Virus record (IMG/VR): IMGVR_UViG_3300020478_000004
Coordinates: 1 to 64,000 of that record
From: a virus
Length of the DNA stretch: 64,000 nucleotides
Reading direction: 5' to 3' (one strand)
The position numbers were made by a program, and so were the translations under genes. Positions 27,362-37,727 of this stretch are shown here, piece by piece. Position 1 is the first letter of the stretch. The number at the start of each line of letters is the position of its first letter. The notes below the pieces were generated by a model. It saw only the letters and a list, made by a program, of their open reading frames with translations. It ran no database searches and had not been told where the DNA came from.

Positions 27362-27377
27362 CGTATGGAGCCAATAA

Positions 27378-28397
27378 ATGACTGTAATTAAATCGCCGTT
27401 TGAATCACAACATGGATATAAAAGTCCAGGATTTACTGTTGATGATGCTGGTAATGTAACTGTAAGAACATTAACTTATACTGTTGCAGAAGAAACAGAA
27501 GTAAGTGGTGACTTTATCATGCGTCAAACAGGTACTGGTGTGTGGGCAAAATTTACTGTTGATAATTATTTTGTTACTGGTACAAATACATTACAAGAAA
27601 ACCCAGGACTAGCTGTAGAAAGAGGTTCAGCATATACTTTTACGTTATTATTAGGTAGTGCAAATATTTCATTAAATATTAAACAAGACGATACTAGTAA
27701 TCCTGGACAATATGTAGACTATAGCGAAGGACTTAAACATACATCAGAAGACGGATTGACAGAATTAACAGAAGGTAATGCACAAGGACAAAAAACTGGT
27801 AAAGTAACTTTTACAGTCCCAGCAAATGCTCCTACACCATTATATTATGCAGATGCTGACGGGACTCCTATAGGAGTTATAACGGTTTCAGATCCAACTA
27901 TTTCAGGTATCGGATCTTTTAGTTCTATTTTAACTACAGGTAATTTAACAGCTCAAGGTGAAAATGCTACAATAACATTGGCGCCAACTGGAAGTTCAGG
28001 AACAGTAGTTATTAACCCATCTAATGGTGGTACATTAAGCAACATGGATGTTAACGCATTAAAGTTAACTACAACTGATAGTGTAACAATGGGTGGAACA
28101 AATGCTAAAATAACAATGGCTCCAACAGGGCTAGGAACAGTTTCTATAAGTCCGGAGACAACAGGTAGTTTAAATAACGTAACAATTGGTTCAACAAAAG
28201 CTCAAAATGGAACCTTTCTAGGACTAGTTTCTTCGTCAGGAACGTTAAATAATACAGTTATAGGAAATGTGACACCAACTAGCGGAAACTTTACAGTTGC
28301 AACAATGTCTGCAAATCCTAAAGGACCGACACAAATAACAAATAAGAAGTATGTAGATATGACATCGTCAGCACTAGCGATTGCATTAGGGGTATAA
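27378..28397 (+). CDS. fibre-like structural protein
   Basis: A 339-residue protein. The N-terminal part (SPFESQHGYKSPGFTVDDAG) resembles an attachment domain. The middle includes a YTFTL...N-rich beta segment, and the C-terminal half is made of shaft repeats (TITLAPTGSSGTVVINPSNG, KITMAPTGLGTVSISPETTG). It ends PTQITNKKYVDMTSSALAIA, a helical end typical of phage fibre subunits. It lies directly before the 2760-residue protein and is probably assembled with it. The receptor is unknown. Confidence 0.65.
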   Translation: MTVIKSPFESQHGYKSPGFTVDDAGNVTVRTLTYTVAEETEVSGDFIMRQTGTGVWAKFTVDNYFVTGTNTLQENPGLAVERGSAYTFTLLLGSANISLNIKQDDTSNPGQYVDYSEGLKHTSEDGLTELTEGNAQGQKTGKVTFTVPANAPTPLYYADADGTPIGVITVSDPTISGIGSFSSILTTGNLTAQGENATITLAPTGSSGTVVINPSNGGTLSNMDVNALKLTTTDSVTMGGTNAKITMAPTGLGTVSISPETTGSLNNVTIGSTKAQNGTFLGLVSSSGTLNNTVIGNVTPTSGNFTVATMSANPKGPTQITNKKYVDMTSSALAIALGV

Positions 28398-28402
28398 TTT
28401 AG

Positions 28403-31400
28403 ATGGCTAAAACAAAAGTAGAACAATATGTATTTCAACCAGGTATTCCACTTAAAGATAATCGCTATCATATGGCGTATGACTTAATTAAGAATAATGT
28501 TGAATTTATATGTGATGAAGTCATAGGATATATTGCTACACAAGTTGCCGCAACTCCAACATATCCAAATGCTGTTAGTATAATCACAGCAAATAAAGAA
28601 TTTTTAAAAGACGAAGTAATGGCTTGGTTTGATATTGCTTATCCTGGAGCACACACAGCCGACAGACACGCAAAATGTGAAAGAGATACAGGATATAATA
28701 TTGACGCAATTATATTTGATATTGACAACGGCGGTAATTCAAAAACTATAGAATATGCAAAAAAATACTGGGAAGGTACAAACTCAAACCTTGCTAATTC
28801 GAGCGAACAAAACTATGCTACTTTAGTTAATAATAAATTAGAAGAAATTATTAATGGGTACATTCTTACTAATACTGCTTGGCCAACTGCACAAAGTCCT
28901 GTTGTTACAACACAAACAATGGGTTCAGGTGAAGCAGGTGCAGACACTAGAGTAACATACTTAAAAGGTATTTTTAATGATGTTACTGTAAACGGATTAT
29001 CTGCTATTCCTTCACTGGCTCCTTCTTGGGCAGGCTATACATATGATAGTGTAAAATGTGAAAGAGATACAAGATATAATTTACAAGGACTTGATGGCGA
29101 CGGCGGAATTCTTTATGATTTAAGATATGGTGGTAACGAACAAACACGTTTCAATGCTAGTAAGTATTGGATTAATTCAACTCCACAAGTTGATGGAGAT
29201 AGAACTCCTGAAATATTTGCTAAAAACTTTGTACGTGATTTAATTAATAATTATATTTTACCACAAACAACTTATCCAACTACACAGAGTCCAGTTGTAA
29301 CAACGCAATATAAAAATGCCGCATCAACGGCAGAATCAGAAGCTCCTGGTATCGTAACTGATAGATTTGGTATTATTACTGATGTACTTTTAAATGGGCT
29401 AGATAATGTTCCTGCATTAGATAGAGCTAAAATTAGTTCTGTTAAAATGCAAACTCGTGTACCAACAAATGACTTATTGTTAATTACTGATACAACTGTT
29501 AATGAAGTATTGTTTAACTTTACAGATCCTGACAAAGGTGCAAGTGTTAAGTATACAACAGATGAAGAGAAATTAACTAAAGGTGTTGAAGATGATTTTC
29601 CAAAGTTCTTAGAAAGAACTGGAACTATTACTACTGTCTTCTTAGATGTAAACACAGATTCACCTACATACTATCCTAAGTCAATTGTTCAATTAGAAGC
29701 AAATAAATCCTTCTTACAAAAAGAAACTACGGCTTGGATAGCTGATAAAATTGCAAATGCCACTACATATCCTGATGCTAAAACATTAATAGACGCGAAC
29801 AAAGAATGGTTAGCAGATGAAGTTATGGCTTGGTTTGATTTAACATACCCAGGTGTGCATAATACTACTCAACATGAAAAATGTGAACGAGATACAAAAT
29901 ATAATATAGATGCAATTGCATATGATATTTTACATGGTAGTAATACAGAAACTATTAGAGTTGCAAAAAAATATTGGGAAGGTGCAGTTTCACAACTTAC
30001 AAATAAAGGTGGTAGATTTTCTAGCACTACAGAAAATGAAATTAACTATGCGGTTGCTGTTAATAATAAATTAAGAGACTTAATTGTTAATAACGTATTA
30101 ACTAATACAGTTTATGTAACACAACAAAGTCCAATTGTTACAGTACAAACTACTAATTCTACAAACGGTGAAGCAAAAGCAATTTCTAGAATACCTGAAT
30201 TAGTTGGAATCTTTACTAGTGTTATTGAAAACGGATTATCAGTAATACCTAGTGCAATTCCTTCTTGGGATGATTATACTTATAATGCACCAAAATGTGA
30301 AAGAGATATTGATTATCAAATTGATGCACTTATTAATGATTTAAAATGGGGCGGCAATGCAAAAACTATAGAAAATGCTGAAAAATATTGGGTGCAAACA
30401 ATTCCACAAATAGATGGAGATCGTTCACACGAAATATATGCTAAAGATTTTACTAGACGGTTAATTAACGACTATGTTCTTCCAAACGTTTCTTGGACTA
30501 CATTACAATCAAGTAATCCAGTTGCTCAAGTAACTTGGTATGCGGCTGGTGAAACAGGTACTAATACAAGAGTAAGCGAATTATTTAAAATTATTAATGA
30601 TGTTATTGACAACGGAACTGATGTATTACCTGTTAAAGACGAACCTCAAACGTTTGCTAATACAGACGAACTTCAAATATTTATTGACCAAGGTGATTTA
30701 AAAGTTAGACCATATGACTTTGGTACAGATGCTATTGAACGTCAACGTGTTGCACAGGCTCAATCAATGCTTGATGCTGACTTTGAATATGGACTACAGC
30801 CTACGAAGTGGCAAGCGATTGCTACACAAAGAGGTTATCCATCAATTTACGAAGTACCAGGTACTGACAAACAAGTTAGTACAGTTGTAACAGATGCTTC
30901 AAATGGAACAGGTGGTATTGGTCAATCATTAATTACTGTTACTACAATTGGTGCTCATAGTATTGAAGCAGGATCACCGATTACAATTAAGGCATTAGAA
31001 AATTCAGTAGCAGGGGCAAGTAGAGCAGAAGGATCGTTTATTGTTTCAACAGTACCTACTAATAACACATTCACATATTTTGCAAAATCAAAAGTTGGTA
31101 CAGCTAACGGACAAGTACTTTCAACGTTTTATACACAATTACGACAAGCAGGATTTTATACAGGTGCCTCAATTGGTAACCCAACGTTTACTATTTTATC
31201 ACAAGGTGCGGCAGGAGTACTATACAATCCATTAGCGGCATTAAGTGGTGCAGATAAACTTACTTTCCAGGGAGATACACCAGAAGTTGGTGCTCCGATT
31301 TTAGTTGAAACAGGAGTTGCGACAGCAATCTATACATACTCGGCGGCAGATGCTTTACGAACAGCAGGAACTTATAATAATGTTGTTGGTACATCAAGTA

Positions 31401-34400
31401 GCGTAGCACCAGACTTAATTGTTCCAACTTGTAACATTACAGTTGACGGAACAGGTGCCGCAATAGCAACAATTGTAACTGGTGGAAGACGTAATGCTAT
31501 TAATGATACAATAACAGTTGCAGATAGTTTATTAGGTAGTGGTGGAGCGGCGCCCTTAACATTTAAAATTCAAACGGTTAGAGATAATTCTGCCGCAGTA
31601 CCATCAGGTGCTCAAGTTACATCAACACTAGGTACAGGTGGTCCTATACAAACACTTCAAACATCTTCGGATGTCGCAAGTGGATCTAACGTAATTCCAG
31701 TTACTAATACAGCAGGTGTACTAACAGGACATGGTATTGATAGAGGTGACGGCACAGCGGTATTTGTAAGTAGTGTTGTCGGAAATAATATTAACTTAGA
31801 TGGAAATACTGCGGGTACAATTATTGGTAACGTAGTGAATTATCCAAATGTTGCAGGAACAAATTATATATCAAGTGGATTTGGTGGAACATTTGATATT
31901 TCTAGAGCTAGTGGAACTTATACTGTTACTATTAATAACGATGGTGACGATTATGAGACTGGAGATGTTATTGTAGTTTTAGGTAATGCCTTAGGAGGTA
32001 CTACTCCTGAACATGATTGTAGAATTGAAATTACAGAAGCAGATACTAGCGGAGATATAATTACAATTAATGCAACAGGAACAGCATTTGATGGTAATGC
32101 TTCCTACTCAGGACTAACAGGTACAAATACTAACGGTGTTGGTACGGGTGCATTGTTTGATATTTCATATACAAATAATACGTATAGTGTAAGTTTAGCA
32201 CAGCCAAGTTATACAAATGTTTCAGGAACAAATCTAGGTGGAACTGGATCAGGTGCACACTTTGATATTACTTTGTCAAATAATACATATACAGTTGCTC
32301 TTAATGCCGGTGATGCAAGTACAGGATATACAGTTGGCGATAGAATTAAAATTGACGGTGCTACATTAGGTGGAACAAGTGCTACACATGATGCCGTAGT
32401 TGCTGTTTCATCTGTTAATGGTTCCGGTGGAATAACAGGACAAACTGTTACAGGTACGGCAGTAGATGCAGATGTAAGTTATCCAAACGTAACATATACT
32501 ACAACATCTATTGGTGGTACAACTGCAAATATTACTGTTAGAAGAGTAGGTACTACTTATGAAGTTAATGTTGTTGGAGGCGGTTCAGGTTACTCAGCAA
32601 CAGAAACATTAAGCGTTTTAGGAACAGATGTAGGTGGAGCATCTCCGGCTAATGATGCAACAATTACTATTGATGCTGTTGGTGGATCAGGTGAAATTAC
32701 AACAGCTAGTATTACAGGTACTGCGGTTAATACTCAACTGTATGCAGACATCACTAGTGGTGTCAACCAATTAGGTAGCTCAGCAATATTTGATGTCACT
32801 GTAAATTATAATAATACATATACAGTTACTATAGGAAATACTGGCGGTGTTAATTACGGCGTTGATCAAAAAATTACTCTAGCAGGAACATCATTTAGTA
32901 ACGGATTAAGCCCAGCTAATGATATAACAATTACTATTACAAGTGTTAATCCTACTGGATTAATAACAGGAATTACTCATACTGGTACATCTGCAGATGC
33001 AACAACGAACTATGTAATTGGGGATAGATTATCAGTTTTAGGTAGTATTGTTGGCGGTGTTGATACAACGAATGATGCTATAATTAATGTTACAGGTGTT
33101 AATAGCGGAGTAATTACAAATTTAACAATTAGTGGTGCGGCCCCAGATGCGACAGAAACTTATGTTAATCCAGTTTACACTACAAATACAGCTGGTGGTA
33201 CTAACGCATCATTTACCGTTACAAGATTAGACATAGCTTATTCGGCACTAATTACTGTTCCAGGTACAGGATATTTAACTGGTGAAACATTTACAATTGA
33301 CGGTGCATTACTAGGTGGTTCAACAACAACAAATGATTGTACAATTGAAGTTGCAAGTATCGGTGGTAGTGGTGAAATATTAACAGTTAACGTAACTGGT
33401 ACAGCATTAGACCAAAAAACTTATTATGGTATAAGCCAAGAGGCTGGACAAGCTGTTATGAAAATCGGGGCAGGTGCTACTTGGGACGTTACATTAAGTG
33501 GTGGTGTTTATACACCATCTAATGCAAACCCAGGTACTGATTATAATGCAACGCAAGAAATTATAATTAATGGTAACCAATTAGGTGGAACATCTCCAAC
33601 TAATGATTTAACACTTACAATTACCGGCGTTACAGGAACAGGAGCAATTTCTACATTTACTCATAGTGGTACTGCACCTGGTGGAACTGCATCTTATACT
33701 GATGTTGGAGGAACTAATTTAACTAACACAGGTGCTGGTGCAACATTTGATGTTATACGAAGCACCGGAACTTATAGTTCCTTTACTATAAACTTAGATG
33801 GTGGCAACTATGTAGTTGGAAACAAAATTAAAATTTTAGGATCACAATTAGGCGGAGTTGATGTTACTAACGATCTTATTCTTACTATTACTGGTGCTAC
33901 AACAGATGGTAGTATCAGTAGTGTTTCAGGATTAGGAACAGCTATTACAGGAACAGTTGTTAAAACGTATTCAACTGTAACCATGTCAGAACAATTATTA
34001 CAAGCACTTCCGGCACTTGAAACTGAAGCGTTTGCGGCATTGGCAACTGTAGAAGTTACATTTACTAGTGCTCACGGACTTGTTCCTGGAGATTCATTTA
34101 TTTCAACAATAGCTAGTGATAGTGGCGCAAATAATCACACACTTTGTGAAGGACCATTCTTTGCACAGCAAATTCCAAGTAATACAAAACTTAGATACCA
34201 GTGCAGAGCTCCTGGTACAATTACCGATGTTAATGATATTATAGGCGATATTTATCCAAGACCAGATTCGTTCTTTGTACATAGACCATATGACGGTGGT
34301 GTTATGCTAGGAACAGGTGGACCACAACATGGATCACAAGCAATACGTCAAAGTAAAAAATACATTAGATATCAGTCAGGTAAAGGTATCATGTATACAA

Positions 34401-36685
34401 CTGGTGCCTTATTTGCACCAAGTTATGACTTACTTGATGTTACAGCAGATGGAACAACTGCTGGGTCATTTATTACTGTTACTACAGATGATGTTGATCA
34501 CGGATTACAAATTGGTGGACGTATTAGATTAATAGGAATCGAAACTCCAGGTTATAATGGTGATTATACAGTTTCACAAATTACAACAGAGCGTACTTTT
34601 AAAGTTATTGCGGCAACACAATTAGGAAATCAAGCACCAACGTTAAGTGCAAGAGCACAAATTTCATTACTTAAATGGCATGGTGCAACTGTTCGTTCAG
34701 GAGCATTTGACGACCAAAACGGAATCTTTATGGAATACGATGGTGAAAACTTTACTTGTGTTCAACGTACTGCAACATTACAATTAGCAGGTACAGTAAG
34801 TATGAACGTTGATAGTAACACTTGTAGCGGTATAGGAACACGATTTAGAGATCAATTAAAAGCAGGTGATAGAATTGTTATTAAAGGAATGACTCATGTT
34901 GTTTCTGAAGTTGAAAATGATACAACAATGTATCTTACACCTGACTTCCGCGGTGTAACTCCAGCGTCAGCTTGTAAAATATGTTTAGTTAGTGATAAGA
35001 AAACTAAACAAAACGAATTTAACAAAGATACACTTGATGGTACTGGTAGTAGTGGATATATTTTAGATGTTTCTAAAATGCAGATGATGGGAATTCAATA
35101 CAGTTGGTACGGAGCAGGATTTATTGACTATATGTTACGTGGTGACGACGGTAACTTTATTTTCTTCCATAGAATGAGAAATAGTAATGTAAACACAGAA
35201 GCATTTATGCGTACTGGTAATATGCCAGTTAGATATGAAATTACTAACGAAGGTCCAACAGGTAAACTTGCGGCAGATATTGATTATGCACAAACTACTA
35301 TTCCATTAGTAGATGCAAAATACTTTCCATCAGCAGGAACAATATATATTGATGGTGAGATGATTTCTTATACTGGTATTACTGGAGATACATTAACTGG
35401 GGCAACTAGGGCGGCACCTATGTCAAACTATGCATCAGGAGCCAACAGAACATATACAGCTGGACCGGCCGCGGCTCATTTAGCAAAAACGGGTGTACCA
35501 TTAATTAGTAATACTATATCACCAATCATATCACATTGGGGATCAGCATTCTTAACAGATGGTGGATTTGATAGTGATCGTGGTTACATTTTCTCATATG
35601 CTTCAACTGGTAACGAAATTAGTACAACAAGAAATACAGTTTTCATGCTTAGACTAGCACCTAGTGTATCTAATGCTATTGTTGGTGACTTAGGTGAACG
35701 TGAACTACTTAATAGAGCCCAGTTGCTACTTGAAGGTATTGAAGTTACATCAGATACAAGTACAGGTGGTATCGTTATTGAGGGTGTATTAAATCCACAA
35801 AACTATCCAATTGATCCAAGTAACGTTGGTTGGAGCGGATTATCCGGACTAGCGGCAGGTGGTCAACCTAGTTTTGCACAGATTGCCCCGGGTGGATCTG
35901 TTACATGGAGTACAGGTGCTACACAGGTTGTTAGAAATGCAACGACAACTGCACAATTGTCAGCATCAGCTAATTCCTTGTATAATAGATGGAGTACTAC
36001 ATGGCATTACTTTTCAACAAGTGAATGGGATAGTTTAAATGACGAAGTAGAATCTGGGACAGAAATTATTGCAACAGGAAATCCGGCTACAGGAACTTCA
36101 GACTTTCCAGCAGGAACAACGATTTTTGATATCTATGTAGAATCTTGGTATAACAGGGTACGTATTAGAACTACTAATAGAAACACAGGTCAAATTACTG
36201 CTGGCGAATCAATTACATTTGGTATTGGTGGTGATTTAGCTTATACTAACTACTTGTACTTTACAAGAACATCTTGGGAATCCACTGGTGCCGTTGCAGG
36301 TACAGAAGTAAGTGATAATAAGTTCCCGGCGGGTACTGCGGTATCAAAAGTTGAAGGACCAAAAACATTTGGTGCAACAGAATACTACAAAGTAACATTT
36401 TCACAAACGTCAATTGCAAATATTACAGCTGGTTCAACTGTAGGATTCTTATTTGGACAACCACCGTATGCACAACCAGGTGAAACTGTATTTTCATTCA
36501 TTGCAAATCCAGGTAGTCTTGCAAATCTAGACTTAGGTGGATTGAAAGAGTTAACAAATACTACATTAGGTGGACGAGGAACATATCCAAACGGACCTGA
36601 TGTATTAGCAATTAACGTTTATAAAACGTCAGGTGCGGCTGTTAATGCAAACTTAATCCTTAGATGGGGCGAAGCTCAAGCCTAA
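28403..36685 (+). CDS. giant modular virion protein with tandem beta-module array
   Basis: At 2760 residues this is the largest gene in the window. Residues ~40-720 hold four KCERD modules (KCERD.xYNIDA...D...GGN..T...A.KYW), centred near residues 92, 218, 494 and 632. Residues ~979-1856 contain one diverged and about eight further beta modules of ~88 residues (SY..V.GTN...GA.FDVT...YTV, GYxVGD.I.I.G..LGG..P.ND, ITGVTGTG.I); two units look partial. The last ~900 residues are non-repetitive, with a GLVPGDSF-type segment, WHGATVRSGAFDDQNGIF and a fibre-like end (NVYKTSGAAVNANLILRWGE). Probably a long adhesin or tail appendage. Its stop overlaps the stop region of the opposing oxygenase gene by four bases. 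Confidence 0.8.
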   Translation: MAKTKVEQYVFQPGIPLKDNRYHMAYDLIKNNVEFICDEVIGYIATQVAATPTYPNAVSIITANKEFLKDEVMAWFDIAYPGAHTADRHAKCERDTGYNIDAIIFDIDNGGNSKTIEYAKKYWEGTNSNLANSSEQNYATLVNNKLEEIINGYILTNTAWPTAQSPVVTTQTMGSGEAGADTRVTYLKGIFNDVTVNGLSAIPSLAPSWAGYTYDSVKCERDTRYNLQGLDGDGGILYDLRYGGNEQTRFNASKYWINSTPQVDGDRTPEIFAKNFVRDLINNYILPQTTYPTTQSPVVTTQYKNAASTAESEAPGIVTDRFGIITDVLLNGLDNVPALDRAKISSVKMQTRVPTNDLLLITDTTVNEVLFNFTDPDKGASVKYTTDEEKLTKGVEDDFPKFLERTGTITTVFLDVNTDSPTYYPKSIVQLEANKSFLQKETTAWIADKIANATTYPDAKTLIDANKEWLADEVMAWFDLTYPGVHNTTQHEKCERDTKYNIDAIAYDILHGSNTETIRVAKKYWEGAVSQLTNKGGRFSSTTENEINYAVAVNNKLRDLIVNNVLTNTVYVTQQSPIVTVQTTNSTNGEAKAISRIPELVGIFTSVIENGLSVIPSAIPSWDDYTYNAPKCERDIDYQIDALINDLKWGGNAKTIENAEKYWVQTIPQIDGDRSHEIYAKDFTRRLINDYVLPNVSWTTLQSSNPVAQVTWYAAGETGTNTRVSELFKIINDVIDNGTDVLPVKDEPQTFANTDELQIFIDQGDLKVRPYDFGTDAIERQRVAQAQSMLDADFEYGLQPTKWQAIATQRGYPSIYEVPGTDKQVSTVVTDASNGTGGIGQSLITVTTIGAHSIEAGSPITIKALENSVAGASRAEGSFIVSTVPTNNTFTYFAKSKVGTANGQVLSTFYTQLRQAGFYTGASIGNPTFTILSQGAAGVLYNPLAALSGADKLTFQGDTPEVGAPILVETGVATAIYTYSAADALRTAGTYNNVVGTSSSVAPDLIVPTCNITVDGTGAAIATIVTGGRRNAINDTITVADSLLGSGGAAPLTFKIQTVRDNSAAVPSGAQVTSTLGTGGPIQTLQTSSDVASGSNVIPVTNTAGVLTGHGIDRGDGTAVFVSSVVGNNINLDGNTAGTIIGNVVNYPNVAGTNYISSGFGGTFDISRASGTYTVTINNDGDDYETGDVIVVLGNALGGTTPEHDCRIEITEADTSGDIITINATGTAFDGNASYSGLTGTNTNGVGTGALFDISYTNNTYSVSLAQPSYTNVSGTNLGGTGSGAHFDITLSNNTYTVALNAGDASTGYTVGDRIKIDGATLGGTSATHDAVVAVSSVNGSGGITGQTVTGTAVDADVSYPNVTYTTTSIGGTTANITVRRVGTTYEVNVVGGGSGYSATETLSVLGTDVGGASPANDATITIDAVGGSGEITTASITGTAVNTQLYADITSGVNQLGSSAIFDVTVNYNNTYTVTIGNTGGVNYGVDQKITLAGTSFSNGLSPANDITITITSVNPTGLITGITHTGTSADATTNYVIGDRLSVLGSIVGGVDTTNDAIINVTGVNSGVITNLTISGAAPDATETYVNPVYTTNTAGGTNASFTVTRLDIAYSALITVPGTGYLTGETFTIDGALLGGSTTTNDCTIEVASIGGSGEILTVNVTGTALDQKTYYGISQEAGQAVMKIGAGATWDVTLSGGVYTPSNANPGTDYNATQEIIINGNQLGGTSPTNDLTLTITGVTGTGAISTFTHSGTAPGGTASYTDVGGTNLTNTGAGATFDVIRSTGTYSSFTINLDGGNYVVGNKIKILGSQLGGVDVTNDLILTITGATTDGSISSVSGLGTAITGTVVKTYSTVTMSEQLLQALPALETEAFAALATVEVTFTSAHGLVPGDSFISTIASDSGANNHTLCEGPFFAQQIPSNTKLRYQCRAPGTITDVNDIIGDIYPRPDSFFVHRPYDGGVMLGTGGPQHGSQAIRQSKKYIRYQSGKGIMYTTGALFAPSYDLLDVTADGTTAGSFITVTTDDVDHGLQIGGRIRLIGIETPGYNGDYTVSQITTERTFKVIAATQLGNQAPTLSARAQISLLKWHGATVRSGAFDDQNGIFMEYDGENFTCVQRTATLQLAGTVSMNVDSNTCSGIGTRFRDQLKAGDRIVIKGMTHVVSEVENDTTMYLTPDFRGVTPASACKICLVSDKKTKQNEFNKDTLDGTGSSGYILDVSKMQMMGIQYSWYGAGFIDYMLRGDDGNFIFFHRMRNSNVNTEAFMRTGNMPVRYEITNEGPTGKLAADIDYAQTTIPLVDAKYFPSAGTIYIDGEMISYTGITGDTLTGATRAAPMSNYASGANRTYTAGPAAAHLAKTGVPLISNTISPIISHWGSAFLTDGGFDSDRGYIFSYASTGNEISTTRNTVFMLRLAPSVSNAIVGDLGERELLNRAQLLLEGIEVTSDTSTGGIVIEGVLNPQNYPIDPSNVGWSGLSGLAAGGQPSFAQIAPGGSVTWSTGATQVVRNATTTAQLSASANSLYNRWSTTWHYFSTSEWDSLNDEVESGTEIIATGNPATGTSDFPAGTTIFDIYVESWYNRVRIRTTNRNTGQITAGESITFGIGGDLAYTNYLYFTRTSWESTGAVAGTEVSDNKFPAGTAVSKVEGPKTFGATEYYKVTFSQTSIANITAGSTVGFLFGQPPYAQPGETVFSFIANPGSLANLDLGGLKELTNTTLGGRGTYPNGPDVLAINVYKTSGAAVNANLILRWGEAQA
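31833..33960 (+). repeat. tandem ~88-residue GYxVGD/LGG beta modules
   Basis: About eight in-frame units, each containing aromatic-T-V strands, G-Y-x-x-G-D, LGG and ND..I.I landmarks. The unit beginning near TTNYVIGDRL is shortened to ~50 residues, and one near 32,190 has a duplicated first half. This pattern fits unequal recombination between units. Confidence 0.75.
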
Positions 36686-37272
36686 AAGTTGAACGCTATT
36701 GTTGTGCGTTCTACACCTTTCTTACTCGGCAATACTTGATGTTTTAAATAAGAAGGAAACATTAAAATTCTTCCTTTTACAGCGTTATGAATATTCCCCT
36801 GCCAAGAAAAAACAGCATTAGGATTATAATCTTGTGAATATTCAGTGAATGGATTAGGGTTTCTAAACATTAATCCACCGGCGGCGTTATTAGCTCTAAC
36901 CCAATAAATTCCTGAAATACGTCCTATACCATGTTCATGCTCGTTATGAACATCACCTTCAATATAGTCTTGACACCAATATTCAAATTCATTTTTATTA
37001 GTTTGTAATTGTCGATTAATTGCTTTAAAATTATTACCTTCTTGATATGCGTCTTTACATTGTTTTAATTCTAACCATAATCCAGGAAGATCTTTTGGTA
37101 AGTCTGGAATTATTTTTTCAGGTTCAAAATAATCAGTTGAGTGCGGTGCAGGACCTTCTCGCGAAGGCATTTTATCAAGTTTACTAACTACAAATTTTTC
37201 TACTTCGTCAGCAAGATCTTGTGGGACATCATGTACTAGTAATCCAATTGGAAATAATGGTTCTATATGCAT
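36682..37272 (-). CDS. 2OG-Fe(II) oxygenase-like protein
   Basis: A 196-residue protein. Its C-terminal half matches the phage-type 2OG-Fe(II) oxygenase pattern: W..DYIEGDVHNEHEHG (metal ligands likely H109 and E111), SGIYWVRA, GGLMFRNP, GRILMFPSYLKHQV (distal H178) and ERTTIAFNF (R189 for 2-oxoglutarate). Such enzymes hydroxylate proteins or small molecules; they are frequent in marine T4-like phages and their substrates are unknown. It is the last gene of the leftward operon, starting inside the cupin stop codon (TAATG). Confidence 0.75.
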   Translation of the reverse strand: MHIEPLFPIGLLVHDVPQDLADEVEKFVVSKLDKMPSREGPAPHSTDYFEPEKIIPDLPKDLPGLWLELKQCKDAYQEGNNFKAINRQLQTNKNEFEYWCQDYIEGDVHNEHEHGIGRISGIYWVRANNAAGGLMFRNPNPFTEYSQDYNPNAVFSWQGNIHNAVKGRILMFPSYLKHQVLPSKKGVERTTIAFNF

Positions 37273-37727
37273 TAATCATCACTTAATTCTACTTTAGTAT
37301 CACCGATACTTGGAGCATTAATAGATTGTTCAGCTTCAGTTTTTGCCTGTTGTTTTTCTGCTTCTTGACTGTCACCTGGAATAACTCTATAATTATCACT
37401 AATTGAATCAGCTGTACTAACTTCAGTTATACTACTACCTGCTTCTTGACAAATTAATTGATGTGGTTGTAAAGGAGGATTGTGCCACGTCATTCCTGTT
37501 GTTAATTCTTTTTGAAGAAGTGAAGCAGTTTTAGTATCAATCCAAAGTAATTGAAATTTCCCATTATTTACAAACCAAGTTTCGTCTTTTTCTTTATGAA
37601 AATGCATTGAGAATTTTGCACCAACTTTATCAAAAACTAAAATTTTGCCACAGTACTTGTCAGTAGAAGCCCATATTACTTCATAACCCCAACCTTTTTC
37701 TACTTTTCCATGTAATCTATCTGTCAT
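37272..37727 (-). CDS. cupin protein (sugar-related)
   Basis: A 151-residue protein with a single cupin domain. HGKVEKGWGYEVIWA leads into FSMHFHKEKDETWFVNNG (His, His, Glu metal ligands) and later WHNPPLQPHQLI (the second-motif His). The opening resembles the mannose-6-phosphate isomerase type II cupins that accompany sugar-nucleotide enzymes. The last ~35 residues are acidic and Gln-rich without a fold. It overlaps hldD by four bases (ATGA), so it is cotranslated with the heptose genes. An isomerase or epimerase role on a sugar phosphate is possible but not demonstrated. Confidence 0.65.
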   Translation of the reverse strand: MTDRLHGKVEKGWGYEVIWASTDKYCGKILVFDKVGAKFSMHFHKEKDETWFVNNGKFQLLWIDTKTASLLQKELTTGMTWHNPPLQPHQLICQEAGSSITEVSTADSISDNYRVIPGDSQEAEKQQAKTEAEQSINAPSIGDTKVELSDD

